The notes under the pieces are model-generated. The model was given only the letters and a program-made list of their open reading frames with translations, was not told where the DNA came from and ran no database searches. The position numbers and the translations under genes were made by a program. Positions 16,211 to 25,639 of a DNA stretch of 64,000 nucleotides are shown in pieces. Within the stretch, counting starts at the first letter, position 1. Each line of letters starts with the position of its first letter. Location: positions 78,431-142,430 of the forward strand of contig JAFDZC010000017.1 of NCBI GenBank assembly GCA_018267095.1. The letters run 5' to 3'. The DNA is from Bacteroidota bacterium. Its GTDB lineage: Bacteria; Bacteroidota; Bacteroidia; Flavobacteriales; Flavobacteriaceae.

Positions 16211-17878
16211 TTAAAATCCGGCAGCAGCATCATCTCCGCGTTTGTCGGCGCCGGCTTCAAGGCTACCATCGGGTTTCTTGAGAATCGCATCGACTTTGCC
16301 AATCACAGGCATTTCTTTTTGGATGGTTTTATAACCGCGGTCTTTTAAGGTTTTAAGCGTTTGATCGTCAAAACTATCGGGTTCAAAAGCGATTTCATCA
16401 GGCAACCACTGATGGTGAAATCTGGGCGCATCTACAGCTTGTTGCATGCTCATGCCAAAAATTTCTGTATTAAGGATGGTTTGCAACACCGAAGTAATGA
16501 TGGTCGAACCGCCCGGAGAGCCCAAGACCATTTCGAGTTTTTTGTTTTTTTCTACAATCGTGGGTGTCATCGAGCTCAGCATGCGCTTGTTCGGAGCAAT
16601 GGCATTGGCCTCGGCACCTACCAATCCGTAGCTGTTGGGTGTTCCGGGTTTGAGGCTAAAGTCGTCCATCTCGTTGTTTAAGAAAAAACCCAGTTCATCG
16701 CAATACAATTTTGAACCGTAAGCGCCATTGAGGGTCGTGGTCACCGCAACGGCGTTTCCGAGCGCATCGACTATAGAGTAGTGGGTGGTTTCGTTGCTTT
16801 CAGAAATGCTGATGTTTCCGTGTCCTACAACTGATGAAAGACTGGCTTGTCTGAATGAAAAATCACTCATGCGTTGTTTTAGATAATTAGGATCAACTAA
16901 TTGATTTGTTGGGATTTTGATAAAATCCGGATCGCCTAAAAAGTAATTTCGGTCGGCATAAGCGCGGCGCTCGGCTTCGGTGAGTAATTGCACATAATTG
17001 GCTTGGTTGTGGCCGTATTTATTGAGTGGATAGGGCGCAATCATTTGCATGATTTGATTCAGCGTGATACCTCCGCTGGAGGGTGGTGACATGGATATGA
17101 TGCGTAAGTTTTTGTAGTTAAAAACATGAGGTTTTCGCCAAACAGCTTGATAGTTTTTGAAATCTTCAAGGGTGATGACACCGTCTTTTTGTTGTAAAAA
17201 AGCAACTAATTTTTGCGCTGTTTCACCTTGGTAAAATTCGTCTTTTCCGCGCTTGCTGATGCGTTCAAGGGTTTTGGCCAACGCAGGATATTGAATGGTT
17301 TCGCCCAATTTAAAAGTCTGTGCATACAAAGTTTGTGTGCCGCTTACCTCAATAATTTCCTTTTGGTTTTTGGCGATTTGTTGCAGTTGTTTTTCGGTGA
17401 TGACTACTCCGCGTTTGGCGAGCGCTATGGCGGGCTCGATCAAGGTTTTTATGGGCAAACTTCCGAACTTTTCGTGCACCGCAAAAACCCCGGCGATGGT
17501 TCCCGGAACACCCACAGCCAGCGCACCGTGTGTACTGAGTTGATCGATGGGATTTCCTTGGGCATCCAAATACATATCTCGATGGGCGGCTGCCGGGGCT
17601 TTTTCGCGATAGTCTATAGCTCCGGTGGTTCCGTCGGCTTTTCGGTACACCATAAATCCGCCGCCGCCTATGTTTCCGGCATACGGATAAGCTACAGCTA
17701 GCGCGAGTTCGGTGGAGATCATGGCGTCAAAGGCATTGCCGCCTTTTTTCATGATTTCGGCACCAATTTCTGAGGCTTCAATCCGGGCCGAAACCACCAT
17801 AGCATGCTCGGTCGTGATGCCTTTTTGTGCAAAAATAGCGGTCGAAACGAACCAACACAAAAGAAAACGCTTTCTCAT
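16211..17878 (-). CDS. ggt: Gamma-glutamyltransferase (gamma-glutamyltranspeptidase)
   Basis: This periplasmic Ntn-hydrolase cleaves the gamma-glutamyl bond of glutathione and transfers the glutamyl group to amino acids or water. The 555-residue precursor starts with a signal peptide (MRKRFLLCWFVSTAIFAQ). It should self-cleave before Thr364 of TTHYS, the nucleophile and first residue of the small subunit. GGFMVYR, PPSSGGITL and GSPGGSTI motifs are also present. ATG at 17878 is chosen because it overlaps the acpH stop (ATGA at 17875-17878); a start 11 codons earlier would lie inside acpH and spoil the signal peptide. Confidence 0.95.
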   Translation of the reverse strand: MRKRFLLCWFVSTAIFAQKGITTEHAMVVSARIEASEIGAEIMKKGGNAFDAMISTELALAVAYPYAGNIGGGGFMVYRKADGTTGAIDYREKAPAAAHRDMYLDAQGNPIDQLSTHGALAVGVPGTIAGVFAVHEKFGSLPIKTLIEPAIALAKRGVVITEKQLQQIAKNQKEIIEVSGTQTLYAQTFKLGETIQYPALAKTLERISKRGKDEFYQGETAQKLVAFLQQKDGVITLEDFKNYQAVWRKPHVFNYKNLRIISMSPPSSGGITLNQIMQMIAPYPLNKYGHNQANYVQLLTEAERRAYADRNYFLGDPDFIKIPTNQLVDPNYLKQRMSDFSFRQASLSSVVGHGNISISESNETTHYSIVDALGNAVAVTTTLNGAYGSKLYCDELGFFLNNEMDDFSLKPGTPNSYGLVGAEANAIAPNKRMLSSMTPTIVEKNKKLEMVLGSPGGSTIITSVLQTILNTEIFGMSMQQAVDAPRFHHQWLPDEIAFEPDSFDDQTLKTLKDRGYKTIQKEMPVIGKVDAILKKPDGSLEAGADKRGDDAAAGF

Positions 17879-18474
17879 AGGGCATTTAGTTCTTGTAATT
17901 TGTGGGCGCAATGTTGCCTTAATTCTTCAAAAAAAAGAGTGAACTCGTGTTCAAAATCATCATAGAATTGTTTGAGTTCTACCATCGATTCGTGCATCGA
18001 AGCTCTATTTTGCGTGCGGTGGTTCATTTGAAATAGAATCATTTCTAAACCCGATAAGCTGGCATAGCTGACCAACCAGTTTCGAGCAATCATATACGGA
18101 ATCATACCTTGGACTCTGACGGTGAGTATTTCGTGATTTTCTTTGAGTAGCAGATAGAATTTTTCAGCGTAATCTTCGAGTTTTTCAGCAGAATAATCTT
18201 TCCAGTTTTTGGCTAGGAAATGATCGTAAAAAATATCCATAATCACACCCGAGTAATGTCCGTATTTTTGGTGCAATCGATGCTTGCTTTGGCGATACAT
18301 CGGATGCGCATCGGTAAAACTATCAATCGAACGGTGCAGCAAAATTCCTTTTTGAATCTCTGTCGGATAGGCTTCATAGCTGTGTCCGCGAATGCTGTCC
18401 GCCATAAAGTTTCCGATTTTTATCAGATCATCATCGCCCGATAAATAAATATGCGCCAGAAAGTTCATAGGCAC
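17875..18474 (-). CDS. acpH: Acyl carrier protein phosphodiesterase
   Basis: AcpH removes the 4'-phosphopantetheine arm from holo-ACP in the cytoplasm. At 199 residues it has the family length (DUF479), with the opening MNFLAHIYLSGDDDLIKIGNF, the metal-binding HD-like motifs MADSIRG and LHRSIDSFTDAHP, and YSGVIMDIFYDHFLAKNW. The start may be two codons later (MNFLAH at 18468). It is translationally coupled to ggt by a 4-bp overlap. The pairing with ggt has no obvious metabolic reason. Confidence 0.9.
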   Translation of the reverse strand: MPMNFLAHIYLSGDDDLIKIGNFMADSIRGHSYEAYPTEIQKGILLHRSIDSFTDAHPMYRQSKHRLHQKYGHYSGVIMDIFYDHFLAKNWKDYSAEKLEDYAEKFYLLLKENHEILTVRVQGMIPYMIARNWLVSYASLSGLEMILFQMNHRTQNRASMHESMVELKQFYDDFEHEFTLFFEELRQHCAHKLQELNAL

Positions 18475-18533
18475 AATTTAGCGATTTTAATCGACACACA
18501 TCGATTTTCGCATTTCATTTCGTTTGGGCTGAC

Positions 18534-18541
18534 TATATTTG
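18534..18541 (+). promoter_or_regulatory. -7 element of the glmM promoter
   Basis: TATATTTG matches TAnnTTTG and lies 29 bp before the ATG at 18571. Confidence 0.55.
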
Positions 18542-18570
18542 CTCAGCGTTTAATAAAATTAAAATAAAGC

Positions 18571-19959
18571 ATGACACTCATAAAATCAATTTCAGGCATC
18601 CGCGGAACCATTGGCGGAAAAGTAGGCGATAACCTCACTCCGGTCGATGCCGTTAAGTTTGCCTCTGCCTACGGAACTTGGCTCAAAAAGCACCACAATA
18701 AAGCAAAGCTCACAGTTGTAATTGGTCGCGATGCCCGTATTTCAGGGCCGATGATCCACAATTTAGTGGTGAATACTTTGGTCGGATTGGGCATTGATGT
18801 GGTCGATTTAGGTTTGTCTACAACCCCTACAGTTGAAGTAGCCGTACCACTTGAAAAAGCCGATGGCGGAATTATCCTTACCGCTTCGCACAATCCAAAA
18901 CAATGGAATGCGCTTAAATTACTCAACGAAAAAGGGGAGTTTCTGAGCGGTGCTGACGGAGCTGAAATATTGGCCATAGCCGAAGCCGAAGCTTTTGATT
19001 TTTCAGAAGTGGATGATTTGGGAACGGTGCATACCAACGATGCTTATATGGATATTCACATTGATGAAGTGTTGAACTTACCTTTGGTCGATGTGGAAGC
19101 GGTTCAGAAGCGAAAATTCAAAGTGGTGGTGGATGGCGTCAATTCATCGGGCGGAATTATTATCCCTAATTTGTTGGAGCAAATGGGCGTTGAGGTGGTA
19201 AAATTATACTGTGAACCCAATGGTCATTTTCCGCACAATCCCGAGCCTTTAAAAGAACATTTGGGCGATATCTGTGCTTTGGTTGTTAAAGAAAAAGCTG
19301 ATTTTGGTATTGTGGTGGATCCGGATGTGGATCGTTTGGCTTTTATTTCAAACGACGGTGAAATGTTTGGCGAAGAATACACTTTGGTGGCTGTAGCCGA
19401 TTATGTTTTGAGCAAAACTCCGGGCAATACGGTATCGAATATGTCGTCCTCAAGAGCTTTGCGCGACATCACACACAAACACAACGGAAGTTATCAAGCC
19501 AGCGCGGTAGGCGAGGTAAACGTGGTTGAACTCATGAAGAAAACCAACGCCATTATTGGCGGCGAAGGCAATGGCGGAATTATTTATCCTGAATTGCATT
19601 ATGGTCGTGACAGCTTGGTAGGCGTGGCTTTGTTCTTGACGCATTTGGCCGGAATGAACCAAACCGTAGCTGAATTGCGCGCGAGCTATCCGCAGTATTT
19701 TATGAGTAAAAACAAAATTGAACTAACTCCGGAGATTGACGTAGACGCAATTTTAAAAGCCATGACCGAAAAATATCAACACGAAGATATTTCAACCATC
19801 GACGGCGTGAAGATTGATTTTGCCACCGAATGGGTGCATTTGCGCAAATCGAATACCGAACCGATTATCCGAATTTATACCGAAGCGCCAAATCAGACGG
19901 CTGCTGATGCTTTGGCGTTGCGCATTATAGACGAAATCAAGGCAATTGCCGGAATTTAA
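18571..19959 (+). CDS. glmM: Phosphoglucosamine mutase
   Basis: GlmM converts glucosamine-6-phosphate to glucosamine-1-phosphate on the way to UDP-GlcNAc for peptidoglycan and LPS. The 462-residue protein has the alpha-D-phosphohexomutase features in order: ISGIRGTIGGKVGDNLTP at the N-terminus, the phosphoserine loop LTASHNPKQ with Ser106, the Mg-binding loop DPDVDRLAF, the sugar-binding GEGNGG and the C-terminal phosphate loop RKSNTEPIIRIYTEA. Specificity for glucosamine rather than mannose or glucose is taken from the closest family pattern. It is monocistronic, with its own promoter and terminator. Confidence 0.92.
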   Translation: MTLIKSISGIRGTIGGKVGDNLTPVDAVKFASAYGTWLKKHHNKAKLTVVIGRDARISGPMIHNLVVNTLVGLGIDVVDLGLSTTPTVEVAVPLEKADGGIILTASHNPKQWNALKLLNEKGEFLSGADGAEILAIAEAEAFDFSEVDDLGTVHTNDAYMDIHIDEVLNLPLVDVEAVQKRKFKVVVDGVNSSGGIIIPNLLEQMGVEVVKLYCEPNGHFPHNPEPLKEHLGDICALVVKEKADFGIVVDPDVDRLAFISNDGEMFGEEYTLVAVADYVLSKTPGNTVSNMSSSRALRDITHKHNGSYQASAVGEVNVVELMKKTNAIIGGEGNGGIIYPELHYGRDSLVGVALFLTHLAGMNQTVAELRASYPQYFMSKNKIELTPEIDVDAILKAMTEKYQHEDISTIDGVKIDFATEWVHLRKSNTEPIIRIYTEAPNQTAADALALRIIDEIKAIAGI

Positions 19960-19984
19960 TTTCAAGGAATCATGGTTACAGTAA

Positions 19985-20008
19985 GCCCGGAATGTTTCCG
20001 GGTTTTTG
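19985..20008 (+). terminator. Rho-independent terminator after glmM
   Basis: CCCGGAA pairs with TTCCGGG across a 3-base loop and is followed by TTTTTG. It is 25 bp after the glmM stop. Confidence 0.85.
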
Positions 20009-20074
20009 TTTTTAGTGGGCTTTTTAATGCAAAATTTCAATCGATTTCGCGATGAGTCAAAAAGCAAAAAAATG

Positions 20075-20082
20075 TATCTTTG
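20075..20082 (+). promoter_or_regulatory. -7 element of the aminotransferase gene
   Basis: TATCTTTG matches TAnnTTTG. Transcription starting just after it makes ATG at 20102 the first usable start, ruling out upstream in-frame codons. Confidence 0.55.
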
Positions 20083-20101
20083 GCAGCAAATTGAGAAACT
20101 C

Positions 20102-21598
20102 ATGACCGATACAACGCCCACTGTTTTGTCTACCGAACTCGAAGCTTATTTTTTACCGTTTCGCCGCCATATTATTGGGGTGGATCAAACCTTTGAATCG
20201 CCGTTCGGAACGCAAAAAATTATCTACACCGATTGGACTGCCAGCGGAAGATTGTATCGTCCGATTGAAGAAAAACTAACCAACGATTTTGGTCAGTTTG
20301 TGGCCAATACGCACACCGAAACCACCATTACCGGAACCATGATGACCTTGGCGTATCATCAAGCCAAAGAAATCATCAAAAAGCACGTAAATGCGTCGGC
20401 TGATGATGTGCTCATCACCGATGGTTCGGGTATGACCGGCGTGGTCAATAAGTTTCAGCGCATTTTGGGGCTTAAAATACCTGAGTCGCTCAAAGCCAGA
20501 ACGACGATGGATTTGACTGATCGTCCGGTGGTTTTTGTTTCGCACATGGAACATCATTCCAACCAAACTTCTTGGCTTGAAACCATTGCTGAAGTGGTCA
20601 TTGTTCCGGCTACTGAGGACGGTTTGCTTTGTATAGAAACCTTTGCTCGCTCGGTTGAAAAGTACAGCAATCGCTCGATAAAAATAGCTTCGATTACTTC
20701 GTGTTCCAATGTTACAGGGATTAAAACACCTTATCACGAAATAGCCCGACTCATGCATCAGCACGGAGGTTATTGCTTTGTTGATTTTGCTTGTTCAGGA
20801 CCCTATGTACAGATTGATATGCATCCGCAGGACGAAGCTTGCGGGCTTGATGCGATTTTCTTTTCGCCGCATAAATTCTTGGGCGGACCGGGCACAAGTG
20901 GTGTTTTGGTTTTTAATAAAAAACTTTATCGCAATGGCGTGCCGGATCATCCCGGTGGCGGAACCGTCGCTTGGACCAATCCGTGGGGAGAGCACAAATA
21001 TGTAGAGAACATCGAAGATCGTGAAGATGGCGGAACTCCGGGTTTTTTGCAAGCCATCAAAACGGCTTTGGCCATTCAGCTCAAAGAACAAATGGGCGTT
21101 GATAACATTCTTAAACGCGAGCATGAATTGGTCAACTACGTATTCAATGAACTTGGGAGCATTGATAATTTAAAGATTCTCGCGGCACAACACCGCGACC
21201 GTTTGGGAGTAATCTCTTTTTATATTGAAGATTTGCACTTTAATTTAGGAGTGAAATTGCTCAATGATCGCTTTGGCATTCAAACCCGCGGAGGTTGCAG
21301 TTGCGCCGGAACTTACGGGCATTATTTGCTCAATGTAGATCAAGATACTTCGCATAAACTCACCTGCTTGATTGATTCGGGTAACCTTCAGGAAAAACCC
21401 GGTTGGATTCGACTTTCTATTCATCCCACTACGACCAATGCTGAAATTCAATATGTGTGTCAATGCATTAAAGAGCTCGCCGTGCATCACCAAGAATGGG
21501 CCGTGGATTATCAGTACGATTCAAAAACCAACGAGTTCACCCACAAAAACGCTTTGGGAAATCAAAAACAAATACTCAGCGATTGGTTTAAGTTGTAA
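20102..21598 (+). CDS. Class V aminotransferase (cysteine desulfurase/epimerase-like PLP enzyme)
   Basis: The 498-residue PLP-dependent enzyme has the fold-type I pattern: DWTASGRLYRPIE near the N-terminus, GSGMTGVVNKFQRI, CSNVTGI, DFACSGPYV and the Schiff-base Lys258 in FFSPHKFLGGPGTSG. A Cys-rich segment TRGGCSCAGTYGHYL lies where cysteine desulfurases carry their active-site Cys. The exact reaction (desulfurase, selenocysteine lyase or isopenicillin-N-epimerase-like) is open. The start is set by the promoter at 20075; an extension of 32 codons upstream overlaps that promoter. Its stop lies directly against the stop of a convergent acyltransferase gene. Confidence 0.85.
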   Translation: MTDTTPTVLSTELEAYFLPFRRHIIGVDQTFESPFGTQKIIYTDWTASGRLYRPIEEKLTNDFGQFVANTHTETTITGTMMTLAYHQAKEIIKKHVNASADDVLITDGSGMTGVVNKFQRILGLKIPESLKARTTMDLTDRPVVFVSHMEHHSNQTSWLETIAEVVIVPATEDGLLCIETFARSVEKYSNRSIKIASITSCSNVTGIKTPYHEIARLMHQHGGYCFVDFACSGPYVQIDMHPQDEACGLDAIFFSPHKFLGGPGTSGVLVFNKKLYRNGVPDHPGGGTVAWTNPWGEHKYVENIEDREDGGTPGFLQAIKTALAIQLKEQMGVDNILKREHELVNYVFNELGSIDNLKILAAQHRDRLGVISFYIEDLHFNLGVKLLNDRFGIQTRGGCSCAGTYGHYLLNVDQDTSHKLTCLIDSGNLQEKPGWIRLSIHPTTTNAEIQYVCQCIKELAVHHQEWAVDYQYDSKTNEFTHKNALGNQKQILSDWFKL

Positions 21599-22471
21599 TT
21601 AACTTCTTTTGTGTTTCCAGCGCTTGTGGATCCAGAAGTAAAATTCAGGCGCTTCGTAGATTTGCTTTTCAACCATTTCTATAAATTCATCGGTAATGGT
21701 GTAATCGGGATACTGTTGGACGTTTTCATAAAACTTCTCGAAACGAGCCTCATAATGCCCGCGACTGACTTTGCGGACCTTTAAAAACACAATGTTCATA
21801 TCGTGTCGCTTAGACAACATTTCAGCGCCGGTATGCACCGGAACTTCTACACCCATAAATTTTTTCCAATGAAAAGCCGAACTCAATTTGGGCGTTTGAT
21901 CAGACGCAAAACCAAAAATCCCCAGTTTACCGCTGCGCGTGCACTCGCTGATGGTAGGAATTGTTTCTTTGGTGGTGATCAGATGAGCCTTGAACCGCGA
22001 ACGGATCTTCTTGACTAAATCGTCAAAATGTTTGTTGCGAATGCGTTTGTAAATGGCATATCCATCAAAGTTAATGTGTCGGTTGATAGAAATGACCCAT
22101 TCATAACTGGCATAATGCGCACACATCAGCGCGATGCTTTTGCCTTTTTGCTCATAAACTTTATAGTCATCGAGGTTGGTAAACACAAAGCGTTTTTCGA
22201 TTTCTTTTTGTGAGATGTTCATCGTTTTGATCATCTCTAAAAACATATCACACAAATGGCGAAATGATTTTTTTTCGATTTTTAAACGTTCAGCATCGCT
22301 TAAATGGGGTAAGGCCAAGGCTAAGTTTTGACGAACTGTCTTTTTTCGATAACCAATAACATAGTAAAGTAAGATGTAAATTCCGTCGGACAAACCGTAA
22401 AGCAATCTAAACGGAAGTATCGAAATCAACCACAAAATGGGATAGGCCAGTAAATACGCAATAAGTTGCAT
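21599..22471 (-). CDS. LpxL/HtrB-type lipid A acyltransferase
   Basis: This inner-membrane enzyme adds a late acyl chain to lipid A. The 290-residue protein has an N-terminal membrane segment (LIAYLLAYPILWLISILP), the YGLSDGIYILLYYVIGYR stretch usual in LpxL, and the catalytic HX4E box (MCAHYASYEW), followed by ...FASDQTPKLSSAF and GVEVPVHTGAEML. ATG at 22471 is chosen because a consensus -7 element sits at 22487-22494; the frame extends further upstream but would overlap the divergent rhomboid promoter. Confidence 0.88.
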   Translation of the reverse strand: MQLIAYLLAYPILWLISILPFRLLYGLSDGIYILLYYVIGYRKKTVRQNLALALPHLSDAERLKIEKKSFRHLCDMFLEMIKTMNISQKEIEKRFVFTNLDDYKVYEQKGKSIALMCAHYASYEWVISINRHINFDGYAIYKRIRNKHFDDLVKKIRSRFKAHLITTKETIPTISECTRSGKLGIFGFASDQTPKLSSAFHWKKFMGVEVPVHTGAEMLSKRHDMNIVFLKVRKVSRGHYEARFEKFYENVQQYPDYTITDEFIEMVEKQIYEAPEFYFWIHKRWKHKRS

Positions 22472-22486
22472 CCACAAAATTTTGTA

Positions 22487-22494
22487 CAAATATA
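22487..22494 (-). promoter_or_regulatory. -7 element of the acyltransferase gene
   Basis: TATATTTG on the minus strand, 15 bp upstream of ATG 22471. It is half of a divergent promoter pair with 22566-22573. Confidence 0.55.
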
Positions 22495-22565
22495 GCGCAT
22501 CAACCTGATTTGTTCCCGACATTTTAACAAAAGCTGCACAAACATTTTTCCTATTTTTACAGAAA

Positions 22566-22573
22566 TATATTTG
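22566..22573 (+). promoter_or_regulatory. -7 element giving a probably leaderless rhomboid transcript
   Basis: TATATTTG matches TAnnTTTG. With its G at -4, transcription would begin exactly at the A of ATG 22577. Confidence 0.6.
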
Positions 22574-22576
22574 CGG

Positions 22577-23218
22577 ATGAATACTTTGCTCCTTTTGATT
22601 ATTGTCGTTAATGTAATGGTCAGTTTTAAAGCCTTTAACGACTTGTTTTTTTTTAGAAAATATGAATTTCACATAGGGAGTATTCGGGCCGGTGAACATT
22701 ATAGAATGATTACTTCGGCCTTTTTGCACGCTGATTTAGGGCATTTGTTCTTTAATATGTTTACGCTGTATATGTTTGCTCCGGTGGTGAATGCCTATTT
22801 GGACCGAATTTCATTCTTAATCATCTACTTGGGCAGCCTTGTATTTGGCAGTTTGCTTACCCTGATGATGCACAAAGATGACTACAGTTACCGAGCCGTC
22901 GGCGCTTCCGGAGCTGTTACCGGCGTTTTATATTCGGCCATTTTGTTGGAACCGAGTATGAGTTTATACTTGTTTTTTATACCGATTCCCATACCGGCTT
23001 ATTTGTTCGGAATTGGTTATTTATTGTATTCAATCTACGGAATGAAAGCCAAAAACGACAACATCGGACACACGGCGCATTTTGGCGGAGCGGTGGGCGG
23101 ATTTTTAATTACGCTGATTAAGTTTCCGGATTTGCTCAGCCAAGAACCGTTGATGGTGGGATTGTTGTTGCTTCCGATTGCAATTTTGTTCTTTATGGCC
23201 AAATCCGGTAAAATCTAG
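22577..23218 (+). CDS. Rhomboid-family intramembrane serine protease
   Basis: Rhomboids cleave transmembrane helices within the inner membrane. The 213-residue protein has about six helices, the catalytic Ser111 in GASG and the His168 partner in AHFGGAVGG, together with the HADLGHLFFNMFTLY loop-1 motif. It is a compact bacterial form without an extra domain. A TTG two codons upstream lies within the -7 element and is rejected. The substrate is unknown. It is divergent from the lipid A acyltransferase. Confidence 0.92.
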   Translation: MNTLLLLIIVVNVMVSFKAFNDLFFFRKYEFHIGSIRAGEHYRMITSAFLHADLGHLFFNMFTLYMFAPVVNAYLDRISFLIIYLGSLVFGSLLTLMMHKDDYSYRAVGASGAVTGVLYSAILLEPSMSLYLFFIPIPIPAYLFGIGYLLYSIYGMKAKNDNIGHTAHFGGAVGGFLITLIKFPDLLSQEPLMVGLLLLPIAILFFMAKSGKI

Positions 23219-23267
23219 TGGCACAACATTTGGTAATCGGCACACACAAAATTTAAATATCTACATC

Positions 23268-23960
23268 ATGAAAAAGCAAATCTTCTTTTTATTAGCCTTG
23301 TGTACAGTTTTTGTTCAAGCACAAGAAATCAAACAAGTTCCGATGATTAATGTTACCGGCGAAGGAAAAGTAAAAGTAATTCCGGATCAAGCTTCTATTT
23401 CAATCGCTGTTGAAACCAAAGGAAATAAAGCCACTGAAGTCAAAAATGAAAACGATTCCAAAATTGATGCGGTAATTAAATACCTCAAAAAATTCAATTT
23501 AGCCAAAGAAGATTATCAAACCCAAAGAGTGTCGTTGTATCCGACTTATGATTATGAGAAAAAGAAAAATTACTACATGGCTAATCAAACCATTACCGTT
23601 CTTTTAAAAGATTTGACCAAATATGACGCGCTGATGGACGGTTTGACCGAAGTGGGCATCAACCGAATTGACAACGTAGAATTCAAATCTTCAAAAATCA
23701 GCCAATTGCAATCAGATGCCAGGAAGCTAGCTATTCGCGATGCCAAAACCAAAGCCGAAGATTTTGTATCGGTACTCAATCAAAAAGTGGGTAAAGCGCT
23801 CAATATTTCTGACAACACCCAAACCTATTATCCACCGCGCCCAATGTATGAAATGAAAGCGATGGCTATGGCGGATGGCGGAGCAACACCGCGTGAGACT
23901 TTAGCCGCCGGTGAAATTGAAATTGTGGTGAATGCCTCAGTGAGTTTTGCTCTTGAATAA
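23268..23960 (+). CDS. SIMPL/DUF541 domain periplasmic protein
   Basis: The 230-residue secreted protein has a signal peptide (MKKQIFFLLALCTVFVQAQ) followed by the DUF541/SIMPL domain: VTGEGKVKVIPDQASISIAV, SKIDAVIKYLKK, YQTQRVSLYPTYDY, VEFKSSKISQ, AIRDAKTKAEDFVSVL and a C-terminal VVNASVSFALE. SIMPL proteins form ring-like oligomers linked to stress tolerance, but the biochemical role is unclear. ATG at 23268 gives the signal peptide; an earlier in-frame codon would overlap the rhomboid gene. Confidence 0.88.
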   Translation: MKKQIFFLLALCTVFVQAQEIKQVPMINVTGEGKVKVIPDQASISIAVETKGNKATEVKNENDSKIDAVIKYLKKFNLAKEDYQTQRVSLYPTYDYEKKKNYYMANQTITVLLKDLTKYDALMDGLTEVGINRIDNVEFKSSKISQLQSDARKLAIRDAKTKAEDFVSVLNQKVGKALNISDNTQTYYPPRPMYEMKAMAMADGGATPRETLAAGEIEIVVNASVSFALE

Positions 23961-23977
23961 AAAAGAATAATTCGTAC

Positions 23978-24013
23978 AAAAAGCCTCTAAAACTAACTTT
24001 TAGAGGCTTTTTT
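23978..24013 (+). terminator. Rho-independent terminator after the SIMPL gene
   Basis: AAAAGCCTCTAAAA pairs with TTTTAGAGGCTTTT over a CTAAC loop, with flanking A and T runs. The long stem makes it strong. Confidence 0.9.
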
Positions 24014-24085
24014 TGTGTCTAAAACCTCTGATTCTTTGGTAGTTATTCGATTTATTTTGAATTTTGTTTTCCAATCAACATCCAA

Positions 24086-25501
24086 ATGAACAGACTCAAA
24101 GCCTTAGGTTTATTAAAGCAGCCGCAAATTTTTATTTTGTTGACCACAACTATTTGTTCGGGTTTGCTGCTCATTCTGATTAACTTTTACACAATTAAAA
24201 TTCTCAACGCCACCCGAGCGTATGTCAACGGTGAATCGCATTATTCCAAAAGTCAGAAAGATGCGACGCGATATTTAATTTCATTCATGCTTACGTCCGA
24301 CCAAACCCAATGGCAAAAATTTCATCGAGCATTAGCCGTTCCTTTGGCCGATGGCAGAGCTCGAGTAGGGTTGGTCAATAATTCACCGGCGCAGCAAATA
24401 AAGGAAGATTTGCTTATTGGTCGCAACAATGAAGAAGATTTAGACGACATGATTTGGCTGTATCAGCAGTTTAAAGATGTATCGTATATGAAAAGCGCAA
24501 TTCATCAGTGGCAACAAGCCGATCCGCTCATTAAACGACTCGATACGATTGGAAATGAAGTTTATTATCAGCTTACCGAAGGTAAATTAACACCCGAAGT
24601 CAAAGAAAAATATTTGGATGAAATTGGCGAATTATCGGCGCAGTTGACTATTTTTCAACAGGAGTTTTCGGATCAATTAGGACAAAGTTCTCGGGCGCTG
24701 AAAGGTTATTTGTTGTGGGCCAATATTTTCTTCATTTTGGTCACTATTATTTGCGTTTCTGCATACTATTTTGTGATGGTTAAAAAACTTACAGATTCAA
24801 AAAATGAAATCGAACAAGTTAATTCTGATTTGATTGTTGCCAACAAAGAACTCGACCACTTTGTGCACAGCGCAACGCACGATTTACGTTCTCCGATAGC
24901 ACTTTTAAAAGGAATTATCAATGTTATTCGTCAGGAAGAAAGCCCAGAAAAAGTAACTGAATTACTCGATATGATGGAAGTGAGTTTGAATCGACAAGAT
25001 CAATTCATCAGCGACATTATTGATTATTCCAAAAACAAACGCAGCGGGCTCATTTTAGAACCGCTTAGTATGAGTAAAATTATCGATGATGTGCTTTCGC
25101 AATTGCATTATATAGGTGAGAAAAGCGACATTGAAATCAAAAAGAAAATCGAGGTAGACGAAATTTTCAGCGATGGTTTGCGACTCAAAATTATCTTGAA
25201 TAACCTGCTATCGAATGCGGTAAAATATGCCGATGAAACCAAACCCAATCGTTTTATCTTCATTAAAACCTATGCGCAATCCGGTTCCTATGTTGTTGAA
25301 GTTGAAGACAACGGTATTGGCATCAAAAAAGAACACCACGAAGCTATTTTTGAGATGTTTTTTGTCACCAACAGCAACAAAGGTTCGGGCTTAGGATTGA
25401 GCATAGTACAAGAAGCCGCTCAAAAAATGAACGGAACCATCAGCGTGGTATCTGAATTGGGGCAGGGTAGTAAGTTTACTTTGAAGATACCTAGAAACTA
25501 A
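24086..25501 (+). CDS. Membrane-bound sensor histidine kinase
   Basis: The 471-residue kinase has two membrane helices (about residues 15-38 and 208-230) enclosing a 170-residue helical periplasmic sensor region. A coiled-coil linker follows, then a HisKA dimerisation domain with the phosphoacceptor His265 in SATHDLRSP, and an HATPase_c domain (NNLLSNAVKYAD N-box, VEVEDNGIGI G1, GSGLGLSIVQ G2). No response regulator gene adjoins it, so it is an orphan kinase here. The signal is unknown. Confidence 0.92.
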   Translation: MNRLKALGLLKQPQIFILLTTTICSGLLLILINFYTIKILNATRAYVNGESHYSKSQKDATRYLISFMLTSDQTQWQKFHRALAVPLADGRARVGLVNNSPAQQIKEDLLIGRNNEEDLDDMIWLYQQFKDVSYMKSAIHQWQQADPLIKRLDTIGNEVYYQLTEGKLTPEVKEKYLDEIGELSAQLTIFQQEFSDQLGQSSRALKGYLLWANIFFILVTIICVSAYYFVMVKKLTDSKNEIEQVNSDLIVANKELDHFVHSATHDLRSPIALLKGIINVIRQEESPEKVTELLDMMEVSLNRQDQFISDIIDYSKNKRSGLILEPLSMSKIIDDVLSQLHYIGEKSDIEIKKKIEVDEIFSDGLRLKIILNNLLSNAVKYADETKPNRFIFIKTYAQSGSYVVEVEDNGIGIKKEHHEAIFEMFFVTNSNKGSGLGLSIVQEAAQKMNGTISVVSELGQGSKFTLKIPRN

Positions 25502-25639
25502 ATATTTTTTTATTATGTAATGTTTGTTTATAGAAAATACAGGATTGTTTTGTAATCCATTGGGATGAATCTTTCCACAAAAAACAAAACCCAAATACAA
25601 TCAAGTTTTATTAAACTGGCAGGATTACTCCGTGATCCT

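Noticed and set aside
20006-20101. N-terminal extension of 32 residues on the class V aminotransferase
   Set aside because: The codons lie over the glmM terminator end and the TATCTTTG promoter; ATG 20102 follows the predicted transcription start.
22472-22729. N-terminal extension of 86 residues on the LpxL-like protein
   Set aside because: It would cross the divergent promoters and the rhomboid start; ATG 22471 gives the usual N-terminal membrane segment.
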